Positions 23,300 to 31,924 of a stretch of 64,000 nt of DNA are shown piece after piece. The notes under the pieces were generated by a model that did no database searches, was not told where the DNA came from, and was given only the letters and a program-made list of their open reading frames with translations. The translations under genes were made by a program, and so were the position numbers. The stretch is from positions 44,348-108,347 of the forward strand of contig JAGDYZ010000023.1 of assembly GCA_049116335.1 (NCBI GenBank), written 5' to 3'. This stretch comes from CANMIH01 sp049116335 (GTDB lineage: Bacteria > Pseudomonadota > Alphaproteobacteria > Rhodobacterales > Rhodobacteraceae). Positions within the stretch are counted from its first letter, which is position 1. Every line of letters starts with the position of its first letter.

Positions 23300-23535
23300 T
23301 GGCATCCATAGTTCACACGATGAGAGACGGCTCGGGGCGCACAAGACCCCAGACACAAACTCATAAAAACAAAAGAGCAGGTTTCATACAGGCGCCGCTT
23401 TCATCGTGACACCAGAATCCGGCGCGCGGGCGAGCAGACATCCCCCCAGGTGGCGCGCGCAGTCGGAGACACCCGCTCAGCGGGTCAGCGGCGGGTTGAT
23501 CAGTGGCAGCAGATCAACCCGCCGCTTTTCGTTTC
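23300..23535 (+). ncRNA. Putative UpsM-like leader RNA of the dcw mRNA
   Basis: In Rhodobacter sphaeroides the abundant sRNA UpsM is derived from the 5' leader of the mraZ-led dcw mRNA. Here the matching interval before mraZ is noncoding, several hundred bases long and ends in a strong terminator. A 6-bp hairpin (23471-23485) sits just before it and could compete in folding. Most dcw transcripts would then stop before mraZ unless the terminator is bypassed. The 5' end is not determined; the start given is a guess from the size of UpsM. Confidence 0.45.
23487..23535 (+). terminator. Leader terminator directly upstream of mraZ
   Basis: A perfect 15-bp stem (23487-23501 with 23512-23526) has a 10-nt loop and is followed by TTTTCGTTT. 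It ends 14 bp before the mraZ ATG, so it terminates the leader and not a coding gene. Confidence 0.85.
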
Positions 23536-23549
23536 AACCGGGGGACAAG

Positions 23550-24083
23550 ATGGCGAGGCCAGGGACAGTGGGCCGTAGGCTGAGGTTCAGAGGCGAGTTC
23601 ACCAACAAGGTGGACACTAAGGGGCGGGTATCTATCCCGGCTCCCTTTCGTCGTGTCCTCGAAGCTGGTGATCCGGACTGGACCGAAGGGCTGAACCCGA
23701 ATTTTGTGATTGTCTATGGCGATCACCGCCGCAAATATCTTGAATGTTATACCGTCCAAGAGATGGAAGATGTGGAAGATCGCATCAGTAATATGAAACG
23801 TGGTAGCCAGAAACGCCGAGTTCTTGAGCGTTTGTTCTCGACCCAGTCGGTTACCACCAGTGTCGATGAAACGGGCCGTATTGTTTTGTCCGCCAAGCTG
23901 CGTGACAAAATCGGCCTGTCGAAAGAAGCCCAGTTTGCCTCCAACGTTGACACGTTCCAGATCTGGGAGCCGGCAACCTATGAGGACGAGCTGGCCTCGA
24001 CCGAAGAATACCTTGATGAGATGGACGATGATTTCGATCCATTGATGCTTTTGGACGAAGATGAGGAAGACGAGGACCTGTGA
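23550..24083 (+). CDS. mraZ: Transcriptional regulator MraZ
   Basis: I use the ATG at 23550 with a GGGGGA ribosome binding site, giving 177 residues; the frame is open further upstream but through the terminator. Two SpoVT/AbrB-type swapped-hairpin domains are present (FRGEFTNKVDTKGRVSIPAP and SVDETGRIVLSAKLRDKIGL). MraZ forms rings and controls the dcw operon by binding TGGGN repeats. The C-terminus is a long acidic tail (DEDEEDEDL) beyond the usual family length. It overlaps rsmH. Confidence 0.93.
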   Translation: MARPGTVGRRLRFRGEFTNKVDTKGRVSIPAPFRRVLEAGDPDWTEGLNPNFVIVYGDHRRKYLECYTVQEMEDVEDRISNMKRGSQKRRVLERLFSTQSVTTSVDETGRIVLSAKLRDKIGLSKEAQFASNVDTFQIWEPATYEDELASTEEYLDEMDDDFDPLMLLDEDEEDEDL

Positions 24084-25072
24084 TGGCGCACTCCGGCGAG
24101 ACCCCCGAAAAAGCCCCCCACGTCCCAGTCCTTCTGCGTCCATTGCTCGAAGCTGTGGCCCCTGTGCAAGGCACCTGGATTGACGGCACCTTTGGGGCGG
24201 GGGGCTATTCCCGTGGGTTGGTTGATGCAGGCGCGGAGCGCGTGATCGGGATTGACCGCGATCCGCTGGCGCATGAGATGGCGCTGGACTGGATTGGAAC
24301 CTATCCTCAGATCGACATGGTCGAAGCCAATTTCGCGGATATGGATCGTGTGGCCGAAGCGGTGGATGGCGTCGTGTTGGATCTGGGCGTGTCCTCGATG
24401 CAGCTTGATCTGGCAGAACGCGGGTTTTCCTTCATGCGCGACGGGCCCTTGGATATGCGGATGGCGCAATCGGGGCGATCTGCGGCTGATCTGGTGAATG
24501 AGCTGTCGGATCAGGTGCTGGCCGATATTCTCTATCTGTACGGGGAAGAGCGGGCCTCGCGCCGGATTGCACGTGCCATTGTTGAGGCGCGCAAGCTTCA
24601 GCCCTTCGAGACCACTCTGCAGCTTGCTGAGGTGATCGAAAAATGCCTGCCGCGGCCCAAACCCAAACAGGCCCATCCCGCGACGCGCAGTTTTCAGGCG
24701 CTGCGGATCGCGGTGAATGACGAATACGGAGCGTTGTGGCGTGGGTTGATGTCCGCGGAGCGTGTTTTGCGTCCCGGAGGATTGTTGGCCGTTGTGACGT
24801 TCCATTCCATTGAAGATCGCATGGTCAAACGCTTCTTTCAGGAACACGGTGAAAAGAAAAAGCGCGTCAACCGCTATGCCACGGAAGAAGAACAGCAAAC
24901 GCAACCCTTTGAGATTTTGACCCGCAAGGCCGTTGGACCGGACGCGCAGGAGTTGAAGGAAAACCCGCGCTCGCGGTCGGCCAAACTTCGTGTCGCCCGT
25001 CGTACCACAATTGCGTCGCGAGAGATTGAGGCGGATCTGATTGCCATGCCGGAACTGAAGGAGGGGCGCTGA
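24083..25072 (+). CDS. rsmH: 16S rRNA (cytosine1402-N4)-methyltransferase RsmH
   Basis: The 329-residue protein begins with the typical HVPVLLRPLLEAV, then the SAM-binding GTFGAGGYSRGL and VVLDLGVSSMQLD motifs. RsmH methylates C1402 of 16S rRNA. The ATG at 24083 overlaps the mraZ stop (TGATG); a GTG one codon earlier is also in frame. It ends overlapping ftsL by one base. Confidence 0.95.
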   Translation: MAHSGETPEKAPHVPVLLRPLLEAVAPVQGTWIDGTFGAGGYSRGLVDAGAERVIGIDRDPLAHEMALDWIGTYPQIDMVEANFADMDRVAEAVDGVVLDLGVSSMQLDLAERGFSFMRDGPLDMRMAQSGRSAADLVNELSDQVLADILYLYGEERASRRIARAIVEARKLQPFETTLQLAEVIEKCLPRPKPKQAHPATRSFQALRIAVNDEYGALWRGLMSAERVLRPGGLLAVVTFHSIEDRMVKRFFQEHGEKKKRVNRYATEEEQQTQPFEILTRKAVGPDAQELKENPRSRSAKLRVARRTTIASREIEADLIAMPELKEGR

Positions 25073-25422
25073 TGCGGACGGTTTTGTTTCTTCTGAGTGC
25101 GCTGGCGGTGATCGGATCAGGCTATTGGGCTTATCACGAGAATTATCAGACCCAGGATGAACTGGACCGTGTTGATGCGTTGCGGCGTGATATCGGTCAG
25201 GCGCATGAACGTATGGCGATGCTGCGTGCGGAGTGGGCCTATTTGAACCGGCCCGACCGGCTGCGCGATCTGGCGGATCTGAACTTTGCCCGCCTTGGAC
25301 TTTTGCCGCTGCGCCCAGACCATTTTGCCGATGTGGATCAGGTGGCCTTTCCACCACCGCCGAATTTGGTGGAATTTAGTGAACCGATTGATGTGACCAG
25401 TGCAGGAGCGCCCAAGCCATGA
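25072..25422 (+). CDS. ftsL: Cell division protein FtsL
   Basis: The 116-residue protein has one N-terminal membrane span (about 3-20) followed by a heptad-rich periplasmic coiled coil with the LRAEWAYLNRPDRLRDLA motif typical of alphaproteobacterial FtsL. It joins FtsB and FtsQ at the divisome. It is coupled to rsmH and ftsI by overlaps. Confidence 0.9.
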   Translation: MRTVLFLLSALAVIGSGYWAYHENYQTQDELDRVDALRRDIGQAHERMAMLRAEWAYLNRPDRLRDLADLNFARLGLLPLRPDHFADVDQVAFPPPPNLVEFSEPIDVTSAGAPKP

Positions 25423-27209
25423 ACCGAACGCCGCTGCGCCCTTTGGCCCGGGTTCTGGAGGCCCGGGAAAAGGGAGAAAACCCCGACAACATCGAAAAAG
25501 AAAACCGCCGCCTGCGCCATGAAGAAATGCGAGACACCTCGCGTCTTCGTGCGGAAGGGCGGTTGCTGGTTTTGGGGGTGATGTTCTTTTGCGCCTTTGG
25601 TGTGATCGGTGCGCGTATGGGCACCATCGCCGCAAGCGAAGCGGAAGAGCCTCGTGCCGCCGCGACAGGATCACCCGTGGTAACAAGCCGGGCTGACATC
25701 GTGGATCGCAAGGGTCGTGTTCTTGCGACCAACATGAGCACCTATAGCCTGTATGCGCATCCTCAGCAGATGATCGAACCAGAGCGCGCTGCACAGGAAT
25801 TGGGCCGAATTTTCCCGGATATCGATGTTCCTGCGCTGGCTGCCCGGTTCAATGACCCCGAACGTAAATTCGCTTGGGTGCGTCGCAGTATTAGCCCGGA
25901 ACAGCGTCAGGCGGTGCATGACATTGGTGAGCCGGGGCTGTTGTTTGGGCCGCGTGAGATGCGGCTTTATCCCAATGGTGCCATCGCGGCGCATATCCTA
26001 GGCGGCACGCGTTTTGGGGTCGAAGGGGTGCATTCTGCTGAGATCGTTGGCTCGGCCGGACTTGAAAAGTTCATGGATGAGCGTCTGACCGACACCAAGC
26101 GCGATGGTGCGCCACTTGAGCTATCAATCGATCTGACGGTTCAGGCCGTATCAGAAGAAGTGCTCGACGCGGGCATGAAGCTTTTGAATGCCAAGGGCGC
26201 GGCCAGCGTGTTGATGGATGTGAAAACCGGTGAGGTGATCAGTCTGGTCAGCCTGCCGGATTTTGATCCCAACGACCGGCCCAACCCGCTGACCGAAGGC
26301 AATGCCTCGGACAGCCCGCTCTTTAATCGTGCGGTTCAGGGTGTGTATGAGCTTGGGTCGGCTTTCAAAATCTTCACTGCCGCGCAGGCCATGCAGTTGG
26401 GATTGGTTAATCCGAATACCGTGATCGACACCAAACCGCCGATGAAAGTGGGCGGATTTCGGATCGGTGAGTTTCAGAACAAGAACTATGGTGAGCTGAC
26501 GGTCGAAGAGATCATCGTCAAAAGCTCGAACCGGGGCACCGGAAAAATGGCGCTGGCGATTGGGGTGGCCCGGCAACAGGAGTTCCTGCGCAATCTCGGT
26601 TTCTTCGATCCAACACCGTTGGAAATTGTCGAAGCCAAAGGCGGAAAGCCTTTGTTGCCCAAGAAATGGACCGACCTGAGTGCGGTTACCATTTCCTACG
26701 GCCATGGCATTTCAACGTCCCCGCTGCATCTGGCAGCAGGCTATGCGGCCATTGCCAATGGTGGGCGTGCGGTAGAGCCAACGTTGCTAAAACAAAACGG
26801 TCCCCAGATGGGGATGCAGATCATGGATCCGCAATCCGCGGCCGCGGCACGTTTGATGTTGCGTAAAGTGGTGACCGAGGGCACCGCCTCGTTTGGTGAG
26901 GTGCCAGGCTATCATGTTGGTGGCAAAACCGGGACGGCGGATAAGCCGAAAGAGCGGGGCGGCGGATATTACGAGGATAAGGTGATTGCCACCTTTGCCA
27001 CGATCTTTCCGGCGCATGATCCCAAATACGCTTTGGTTGTCACGCTGGACGAACCTGTGGAAACAAGTGGCGAGAAACCGCGCAGAACCGCCGGTTGGAC
27101 GGCTGTTCCAGTGGCCGCCGAAATGATCGGCCGAATTGCTCCGCTTCTGGGGTTGCGCCCCGAGTTCAAACGAGGGCAATTGGAGACCATCGTGCAGACC
27201 TCGAACTGA
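25419..27209 (+). CDS. ftsI: Septal peptidoglycan transpeptidase FtsI (PBP3)
   Basis: The 596-residue protein has a cytoplasmic tail, a membrane span (about 48-68), a dimerisation domain and a transpeptidase domain with catalytic Ser314 in GSAFK (314-317), SSN at 369-371 and KTG at 503-505. It cross-links septal peptidoglycan in complex with FtsW. The start overlaps the ftsL stop as ATGA. Confidence 0.95.
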   Translation: MNRTPLRPLARVLEAREKGENPDNIEKENRRLRHEEMRDTSRLRAEGRLLVLGVMFFCAFGVIGARMGTIAASEAEEPRAAATGSPVVTSRADIVDRKGRVLATNMSTYSLYAHPQQMIEPERAAQELGRIFPDIDVPALAARFNDPERKFAWVRRSISPEQRQAVHDIGEPGLLFGPREMRLYPNGAIAAHILGGTRFGVEGVHSAEIVGSAGLEKFMDERLTDTKRDGAPLELSIDLTVQAVSEEVLDAGMKLLNAKGAASVLMDVKTGEVISLVSLPDFDPNDRPNPLTEGNASDSPLFNRAVQGVYELGSAFKIFTAAQAMQLGLVNPNTVIDTKPPMKVGGFRIGEFQNKNYGELTVEEIIVKSSNRGTGKMALAIGVARQQEFLRNLGFFDPTPLEIVEAKGGKPLLPKKWTDLSAVTISYGHGISTSPLHLAAGYAAIANGGRAVEPTLLKQNGPQMGMQIMDPQSAAAARLMLRKVVTEGTASFGEVPGYHVGGKTGTADKPKERGGGYYEDKVIATFATIFPAHDPKYALVVTLDEPVETSGEKPRRTAGWTAVPVAAEMIGRIAPLLGLRPEFKRGQLETIVQTSN

Positions 27210-27247
27210 GGCGCACGCGCTTCAAGGACAAAGGCTGAGGGTGAGGT

Positions 27248-28729
27248 ATGGGTCAAACAGTGAAAACTCTGGCCGAGCTGGGATTGACCGCGCGCGGCGG
27301 GCGTGAGGTGCAGATCACCGGCGTGGCTGTGGACAGTCGTGAGGTGGCAGAGGGATTTCTGTTTGCAGCGCTGCCGGGCACTCAGATCCATGGCGCGGCC
27401 TTCATTGAAATGGCGCTGCGCAAAGGCGCGGCGGCGATCCTGACCGACGCCGAGGGCGCGGAGCTCGCCGCGGCTGAGCTTGGTGCAAGTGATGCGGCGT
27501 TGGTGATTGCCGAGGACCCGCGACAGGCCCTAGCTTACACTGCGGCGCTTTGGTTTGGTGGCCAACCCGACCATGTTGTTGCTGTCACCGGGACAAACGG
27601 CAAAACTTCTGTTGCAACCTTTACGCGTCAGATCTGGCAGGCGCTGGGCCAACCCGCGATCAACCTTGGAACAACCGGGTTGGAAGGTGATTGGGAGGCC
27701 AAATCGAGCCATACCACGCCGGAACCCGTGACGTTACATGGCCTGTTGGCCGGGTCGCGCACGGCAGGAGTTGAGCATGCGGCGATGGAAGCTTCAAGCC
27801 ATGGGTTGGCGCAGCGTAGATTGGATGGGGTTCATCTCACCGCCGCCGGGTTTACGAACTTTAGTCAGGATCATCTCGACTACCACGAGAGCTTTGACGA
27901 CTACTTCGCCGCCAAAGCCGGATTGTTCGCACGGGTGTTGCCCGAAGATGGCACGGCCGTGATTAATATCGATGACCCGCGTGGCGTCGATATGTTGGCC
28001 ATTGCTCATGCCCGTGGGCAGGAAGTGATCACCGTTGGCCGGGATGCTTCGGATCTGTGCCTCGAAAATCAACGCTTTGACGCAACCGGGCAGGATGTTC
28101 GGTTCAAATGGCGTGGTGTGGTACGACAGGAACGCTTGAGTTTGATTGGTGGGTTTCAGGCGGAAAACGTCTTGCTGGCAGCGGGGCTAGTGATTGCCTG
28201 TGGAGCGGACCCAACCGAGGTCTTTGATGTGTTGCCGCAACTGGGCACTGTGCGTGGACGCATGCAATTGGCGGCGACCCGCGAAAATGGCGCGGCGGTG
28301 TTTGTCGATTACTCACATACCCCCGATGCGGTGGCGACGGCGCTCAAAGCCCTGCGCCCGCATGTGATGGGGCGCTTGGTGGCCATTGTGGGTGCTGGCG
28401 GGGACCGCGATGCGGGCAAACGACCCCTGATGGGGGCTGCGGCGCATGACAATGCGGATCTGGTGATTATCTCCGACGACAATCCACGCAGCGAAGATCC
28501 GGTGGCCATTCGCGCGGCCGTGCTTGAGGGCGCGCCCGGTGCGCTTGAGGTGGGAGACCGCGCAGAAGCCATTCTGCGCGGTGTAGATGCGCTTGGGCCG
28601 GGGGATGCCTTGCTGATCTGTGGCAAAGGGCATGAAACCGGTCAGACCGTTGGTGATACAGTTTACCCATTTGATGATACCGAGCAGGCCAGCGTTGCTG
28701 TGGCCGCATTGGACGGGCGAGGTCTTTGA
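27248..28729 (+). CDS. murE: UDP-MurNAc-L-Ala-D-Glu:meso-diaminopimelate ligase MurE
   Basis: The 493-residue ligase has the ATP loop GTNGKT at 115-120 and the DNPR motif (in ISDDNPRSED) that selects meso-diaminopimelate over lysine. It adds the third residue of the peptidoglycan stem in the cytoplasm. It ends 2 bp before murF. Confidence 0.95.
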   Translation: MGQTVKTLAELGLTARGGREVQITGVAVDSREVAEGFLFAALPGTQIHGAAFIEMALRKGAAAILTDAEGAELAAAELGASDAALVIAEDPRQALAYTAALWFGGQPDHVVAVTGTNGKTSVATFTRQIWQALGQPAINLGTTGLEGDWEAKSSHTTPEPVTLHGLLAGSRTAGVEHAAMEASSHGLAQRRLDGVHLTAAGFTNFSQDHLDYHESFDDYFAAKAGLFARVLPEDGTAVINIDDPRGVDMLAIAHARGQEVITVGRDASDLCLENQRFDATGQDVRFKWRGVVRQERLSLIGGFQAENVLLAAGLVIACGADPTEVFDVLPQLGTVRGRMQLAATRENGAAVFVDYSHTPDAVATALKALRPHVMGRLVAIVGAGGDRDAGKRPLMGAAAHDNADLVIISDDNPRSEDPVAIRAAVLEGAPGALEVGDRAEAILRGVDALGPGDALLICGKGHETGQTVGDTVYPFDDTEQASVAVAALDGRGL

Positions 28730-28731
28730 CG

Positions 28732-30171
28732 ATGACACATTTGTGGACTTCAGACGACGCGGTCAAAGCCACCGGTGGGCGTGCGACTTCCGACTGGCAA
28801 GTATCGGGCGTGTCGATTGACACCCGCTCGCTGCAACCCGGTGATCTGTTTGTGGCGTTGAAAGCGGCACGGGACGGACATGACTTTGTGGCGCAAGCGC
28901 TTGAGAACGGCGCTGGCGCGGCGCTTGTGAGCCGCATTCCAGACGGCCTGCCCGAAGATGCGCCTTTGTTGCTGGTCGACGATGTGCTGACCGCGTTGGA
29001 AGACCTTGGTATGGCGGCGCGGCATCGCACGCGGGCCAAGGTTGTCGCGGTCACCGGATCGGTTGGCAAAACCTCGACCAAAGAAATGCTGCGCACTGTT
29101 TTGGGCGCTCAGGGCACGGTGCATGCGGCTGAGAAAAGCTATAACAACCATTGGGGTGTGCCGCTGACACTGGCGCGGATGCCGCGGGATGTGGATTTTG
29201 CCGTGATCGAGATTGGCATGAACCATCCCGGTGAAATTGCCCCATTGGCGAAAATGGCCCGCCCACATGTGGCACTGATCACCATTGTCGCGCCGGCGCA
29301 TCTGGCTGCGTTTGAAAGCCTTGCGGGCATTGCCGAAGAAAAGGCCTCTATCTATCAGGGGCTCGAACCCGAAGGCGTGGCCGTTCTGAACGGCGATCTT
29401 GAGGTGAGCGATCTTCTCACCACAGAGGCCAAGCGCCACACAGAGACTGTGGTGAGCTTTGGCGAAAGCGCAGAGGTGGATTTCCGGGCAACAGGCGTGT
29501 CGATCCGCGATGATTGTACCGTGGTGCAGGGGCAGACACAGGGCGCGCCGGTTCTATACAAAGTGCCGGTCCCCGGACGCCACTATGCGATCAATGCGAT
29601 GGGGGTGCTTGCGACGGTTGCGGCGCTGGATCTTGATCAGGCTCTGGCTGTTGCGGCACTGGGCCGTTGGGTCCCCGGTGAGGGCCGGGGTGCGCGCGAA
29701 GAAATCGTGTTGGATATGGCCAATGCCGAGGCCCGGTTTGAGTTGATTGATGATGCCTATAACGCAAACCCCGCCTCATTGGCGGCGTCTCTGGAGGTGC
29801 TCGCTGCTGCGGAAACCGGGGCACGCGCGGGGCTTACCGGACGCGGACGGCGGGTGGCCTATATCGGCGACATGAAAGAGCTGGGCGCCACTGAAGCTGA
29901 GCTGCATCGGGCTGTGGCCGATCTGGCGGCGGTCCAAAATATTGATGTCATTCACTGTGTTGGCCCGTTGATGCAGCATCTGTATCAGGCGCTGCCCGAG
30001 GGCAAGCGCGGCCGCTGGGCCGAGACCAGCGCCGAAATCACTCAGGGCATCGGGCAGGATATCATTGCCGGTGATGTGGTTCTGGTCAAAGGATCGCTGT
30101 CGATGGCCTTGGCGCGGGTGGTTGACGCCTTGAAAAAAATGGGCCAAGCGCCCGTAAAACTGGACGGGTAA
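28732..30171 (+). CDS. murF: UDP-MurNAc-tripeptide D-alanyl-D-alanine ligase MurF
   Basis: The 479-residue Mur ligase has the ATP loop TGSVGKTSTKEM and the conserved EKSYNNHWGVPLTLARMP and GMNHPGEI segments. It adds D-Ala-D-Ala to the tripeptide precursor. I take the ATG at 28732 over an in-frame TTG six bases upstream. Confidence 0.94.
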   Translation: MTHLWTSDDAVKATGGRATSDWQVSGVSIDTRSLQPGDLFVALKAARDGHDFVAQALENGAGAALVSRIPDGLPEDAPLLLVDDVLTALEDLGMAARHRTRAKVVAVTGSVGKTSTKEMLRTVLGAQGTVHAAEKSYNNHWGVPLTLARMPRDVDFAVIEIGMNHPGEIAPLAKMARPHVALITIVAPAHLAAFESLAGIAEEKASIYQGLEPEGVAVLNGDLEVSDLLTTEAKRHTETVVSFGESAEVDFRATGVSIRDDCTVVQGQTQGAPVLYKVPVPGRHYAINAMGVLATVAALDLDQALAVAALGRWVPGEGRGAREEIVLDMANAEARFELIDDAYNANPASLAASLEVLAAAETGARAGLTGRGRRVAYIGDMKELGATEAELHRAVADLAAVQNIDVIHCVGPLMQHLYQALPEGKRGRWAETSAEITQGIGQDIIAGDVVLVKGSLSMALARVVDALKKMGQAPVKLDG

Positions 30172-30182
30172 GGGACACTTCT

Positions 30183-31265
30183 ATGCTGTATTGGCTGACA
30201 GGGCTTTCGGATGGCGGAGACCTCTTCAATCTGTTCCGCTATATTACTTTCCGGGCTGGGGGCGCCTTTTTCACCGCGCTGATTTTTGGGTTTCTGTTCG
30301 GCAAACCGCTGATCAATGTGCTGCGCAAAAAACAGGGCAAAGGCCAACCCATCCGCGATGATGGTCCGGAAGGGCATTTTGTCAAAGCAGGCACGCCAAC
30401 CATGGGCGGTTTGCTGATCATTGGCGCTCTGGTCACCTCCACACTGCTTTGGGCGCGGCTGGACAATCCCTTTGTCTGGATGGTGCTGTTTGTGACCATC
30501 GCCTATGCATTGATCGGATTTGCCGACGATTATGCGAAAGTCAGCAAGCAAAACACCAAAGGTGTGTCGAGCAAGGTTCGTTTGCTTCTGGGATTTGTGA
30601 TTGCGGGTATCGCCTCGGTTTGGGCCTCTGTGTATCACCCGGACATGCTGGCCAATCAGCTGGCCTTCCCGGTGTTCAAGGACGCGTTGTTCGATCTCGG
30701 ATTGTTCTTTATCCCCTTCGCGATGTTTGTCATCGTTGGAGCGGCCAACGCGGTGAATTTGACCGATGGGCTGGACGGTCTGGCGATCATGCCCGTGATG
30801 ATTGCTGCGACAACGCTGGGGATCATTGCCTATCTGGTGGGCCGCGTGGATGCGTCGGAATATCTGGATGTGCACTATGTGCCGGGCACCGGTGAGATCC
30901 TTGTCTTTACGGCGGGCATCGTCGGCGGCGGCATGGGGTTCTTGTGGTACAACGCACCTCCTGCTGCGGTGTTCATGGGGGATACGGGCTCGCTGGCACT
31001 GGGCGGCGCTTTGGGGGCAATTGCCGTTGCAACCAAACACGAGATTGTTCTGGGTATTGTCGGCGGTCTGTTTGTTGTCGAAGCGCTGAGCGTGATCATT
31101 CAGGTGCTGTACTTCAAGCGCACAGGAAAACGGGTGTTCCTGATGGCGCCGATCCACCATCACTATGAGAAAAAGGGATGGGCCGAGCCGCAGATTGTGA
31201 TCCGGTTTTGGATCATCTCGCTGATCCTGGCGATCATCGGTCTGGCAACCTTGAAATTGCGTTGA
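30183..31265 (+). CDS. mraY: Phospho-MurNAc-pentapeptide transferase MraY
   Basis: The 360-residue polytopic enzyme makes lipid I at the inner membrane. The catalytic motifs are present: DDYAKV, NLTDGLDGLA and the late MAPIHHHYEKKGW. The length is standard. A strong terminator follows, so the first dcw block may end here. Confidence 0.95.
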   Translation: MLYWLTGLSDGGDLFNLFRYITFRAGGAFFTALIFGFLFGKPLINVLRKKQGKGQPIRDDGPEGHFVKAGTPTMGGLLIIGALVTSTLLWARLDNPFVWMVLFVTIAYALIGFADDYAKVSKQNTKGVSSKVRLLLGFVIAGIASVWASVYHPDMLANQLAFPVFKDALFDLGLFFIPFAMFVIVGAANAVNLTDGLDGLAIMPVMIAATTLGIIAYLVGRVDASEYLDVHYVPGTGEILVFTAGIVGGGMGFLWYNAPPAAVFMGDTGSLALGGALGAIAVATKHEIVLGIVGGLFVVEALSVIIQVLYFKRTGKRVFLMAPIHHHYEKKGWAEPQIVIRFWIISLILAIIGLATLKLR

Positions 31266-31269
31266 GTTG

Positions 31270-31294
31270 AAAGGCACCTTCGGGTGCCTTTTTG
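31270..31294 (+). terminator. Rho-independent terminator after mraY
   Basis: AAAGGCACC and GGTGCCTTT form a 9-bp stem around a stable TTCG tetraloop, followed by T residues. Confidence 0.9.
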
Positions 31295-31411
31295 CTGAAG
31301 AACCCGATTTTAAATAAAAATCGGGGCGAGGGCTTTGCCCCTCTGCCGCCCTGTTGGACGGCATTCACCCCAGAGTATTTATGAAAAGAAGAAATAGGGG
31401 GAGCATGCGGA

Positions 31412-31924
31412 ATGCGGATTGTTGTTTCGGGCTGTTCGGGCGGCGGGAAATCCACCTTGTTGGCCGAAATGGCGGCGCGAGGCTGGGCGTGTTTTGAGGA
31501 ACCCGGGCGCCGTGTGGTAGCGGAGGGGCTTACCCCATGGCAGGACATCGCAGGGTTTTGCGCGCGCTGCGTGACGCTGGCAGTGCAGGATTTTCACGCA
31601 GCGCGGCCGGGGGTGTCGTTGTTTGATCGCTCGTTTCTGGATGCGCTGATCTGGTTTGAGCAGGCGGGGCGACCGGTGCCAGACGCGGTAGCCAAAGCGG
31701 TTGAGGGGCTGCGCTATGACGAGGTGGTGTTTCTTGCGCCGCCCTGGCCGGAAATCTATGTTCAGGATGAGGCACGGCAGCATGATCTGCAGGCGGCGCT
31801 TGCAGAGTTTGACGCATTGTGTCAGCGCTTGCCCAAACATGGATATAGGGTTGAGATCCTGCCAAAGCTGCCTCTGTCTGAGCGGGCGGACTGGCTGGAG
31901 GCGCGACTGAAGGAGATGACATGA
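31412..31924 (+). CDS. AAA-type ATP-binding protein (AAA_28-like)
   Basis: The 170-residue protein has a Walker A at 7-15 (GCSGGGKST), then a FEEPGRRVVAEGL segment and a SLFDRSFLDALIWFE region that places a catalytic Asp. The fold is that of small kinase-like P-loop ATPases of unknown substrate. It overlaps murD by 4 bp as ATGA, so it is co-translated with a peptidoglycan gene, unlike the usual dcw layout. Confidence 0.75.
   Translation: MRIVVSGCSGGGKSTLLAEMAARGWACFEEPGRRVVAEGLTPWQDIAGFCARCVTLAVQDFHAARPGVSLFDRSFLDALIWFEQAGRPVPDAVAKAVEGLRYDEVVFLAPPWPEIYVQDEARQHDLQAALAEFDALCQRLPKHGYRVEILPKLPLSERADWLEARLKEMT

Noticed and set aside
21785..23405. Search for CRISPR repeats
   Set aside because: The only regular repeat is a two-copy 38-bp direct tandem without spacers; no cas genes are present.
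13300..23550. Gene transfer agent cluster
   Set aside because: The tail genes match P2-type contractile tail order (FI, FII, E, T, U, X, D), while the Rhodobacter GTA has a siphovirus-type tail with different genes.
23978..25357. 459-residue minus-strand ORF opposite rsmH
   Set aside because: It is antisense to mraZ, rsmH and ftsL and has no domain; a product of high GC codon bias.
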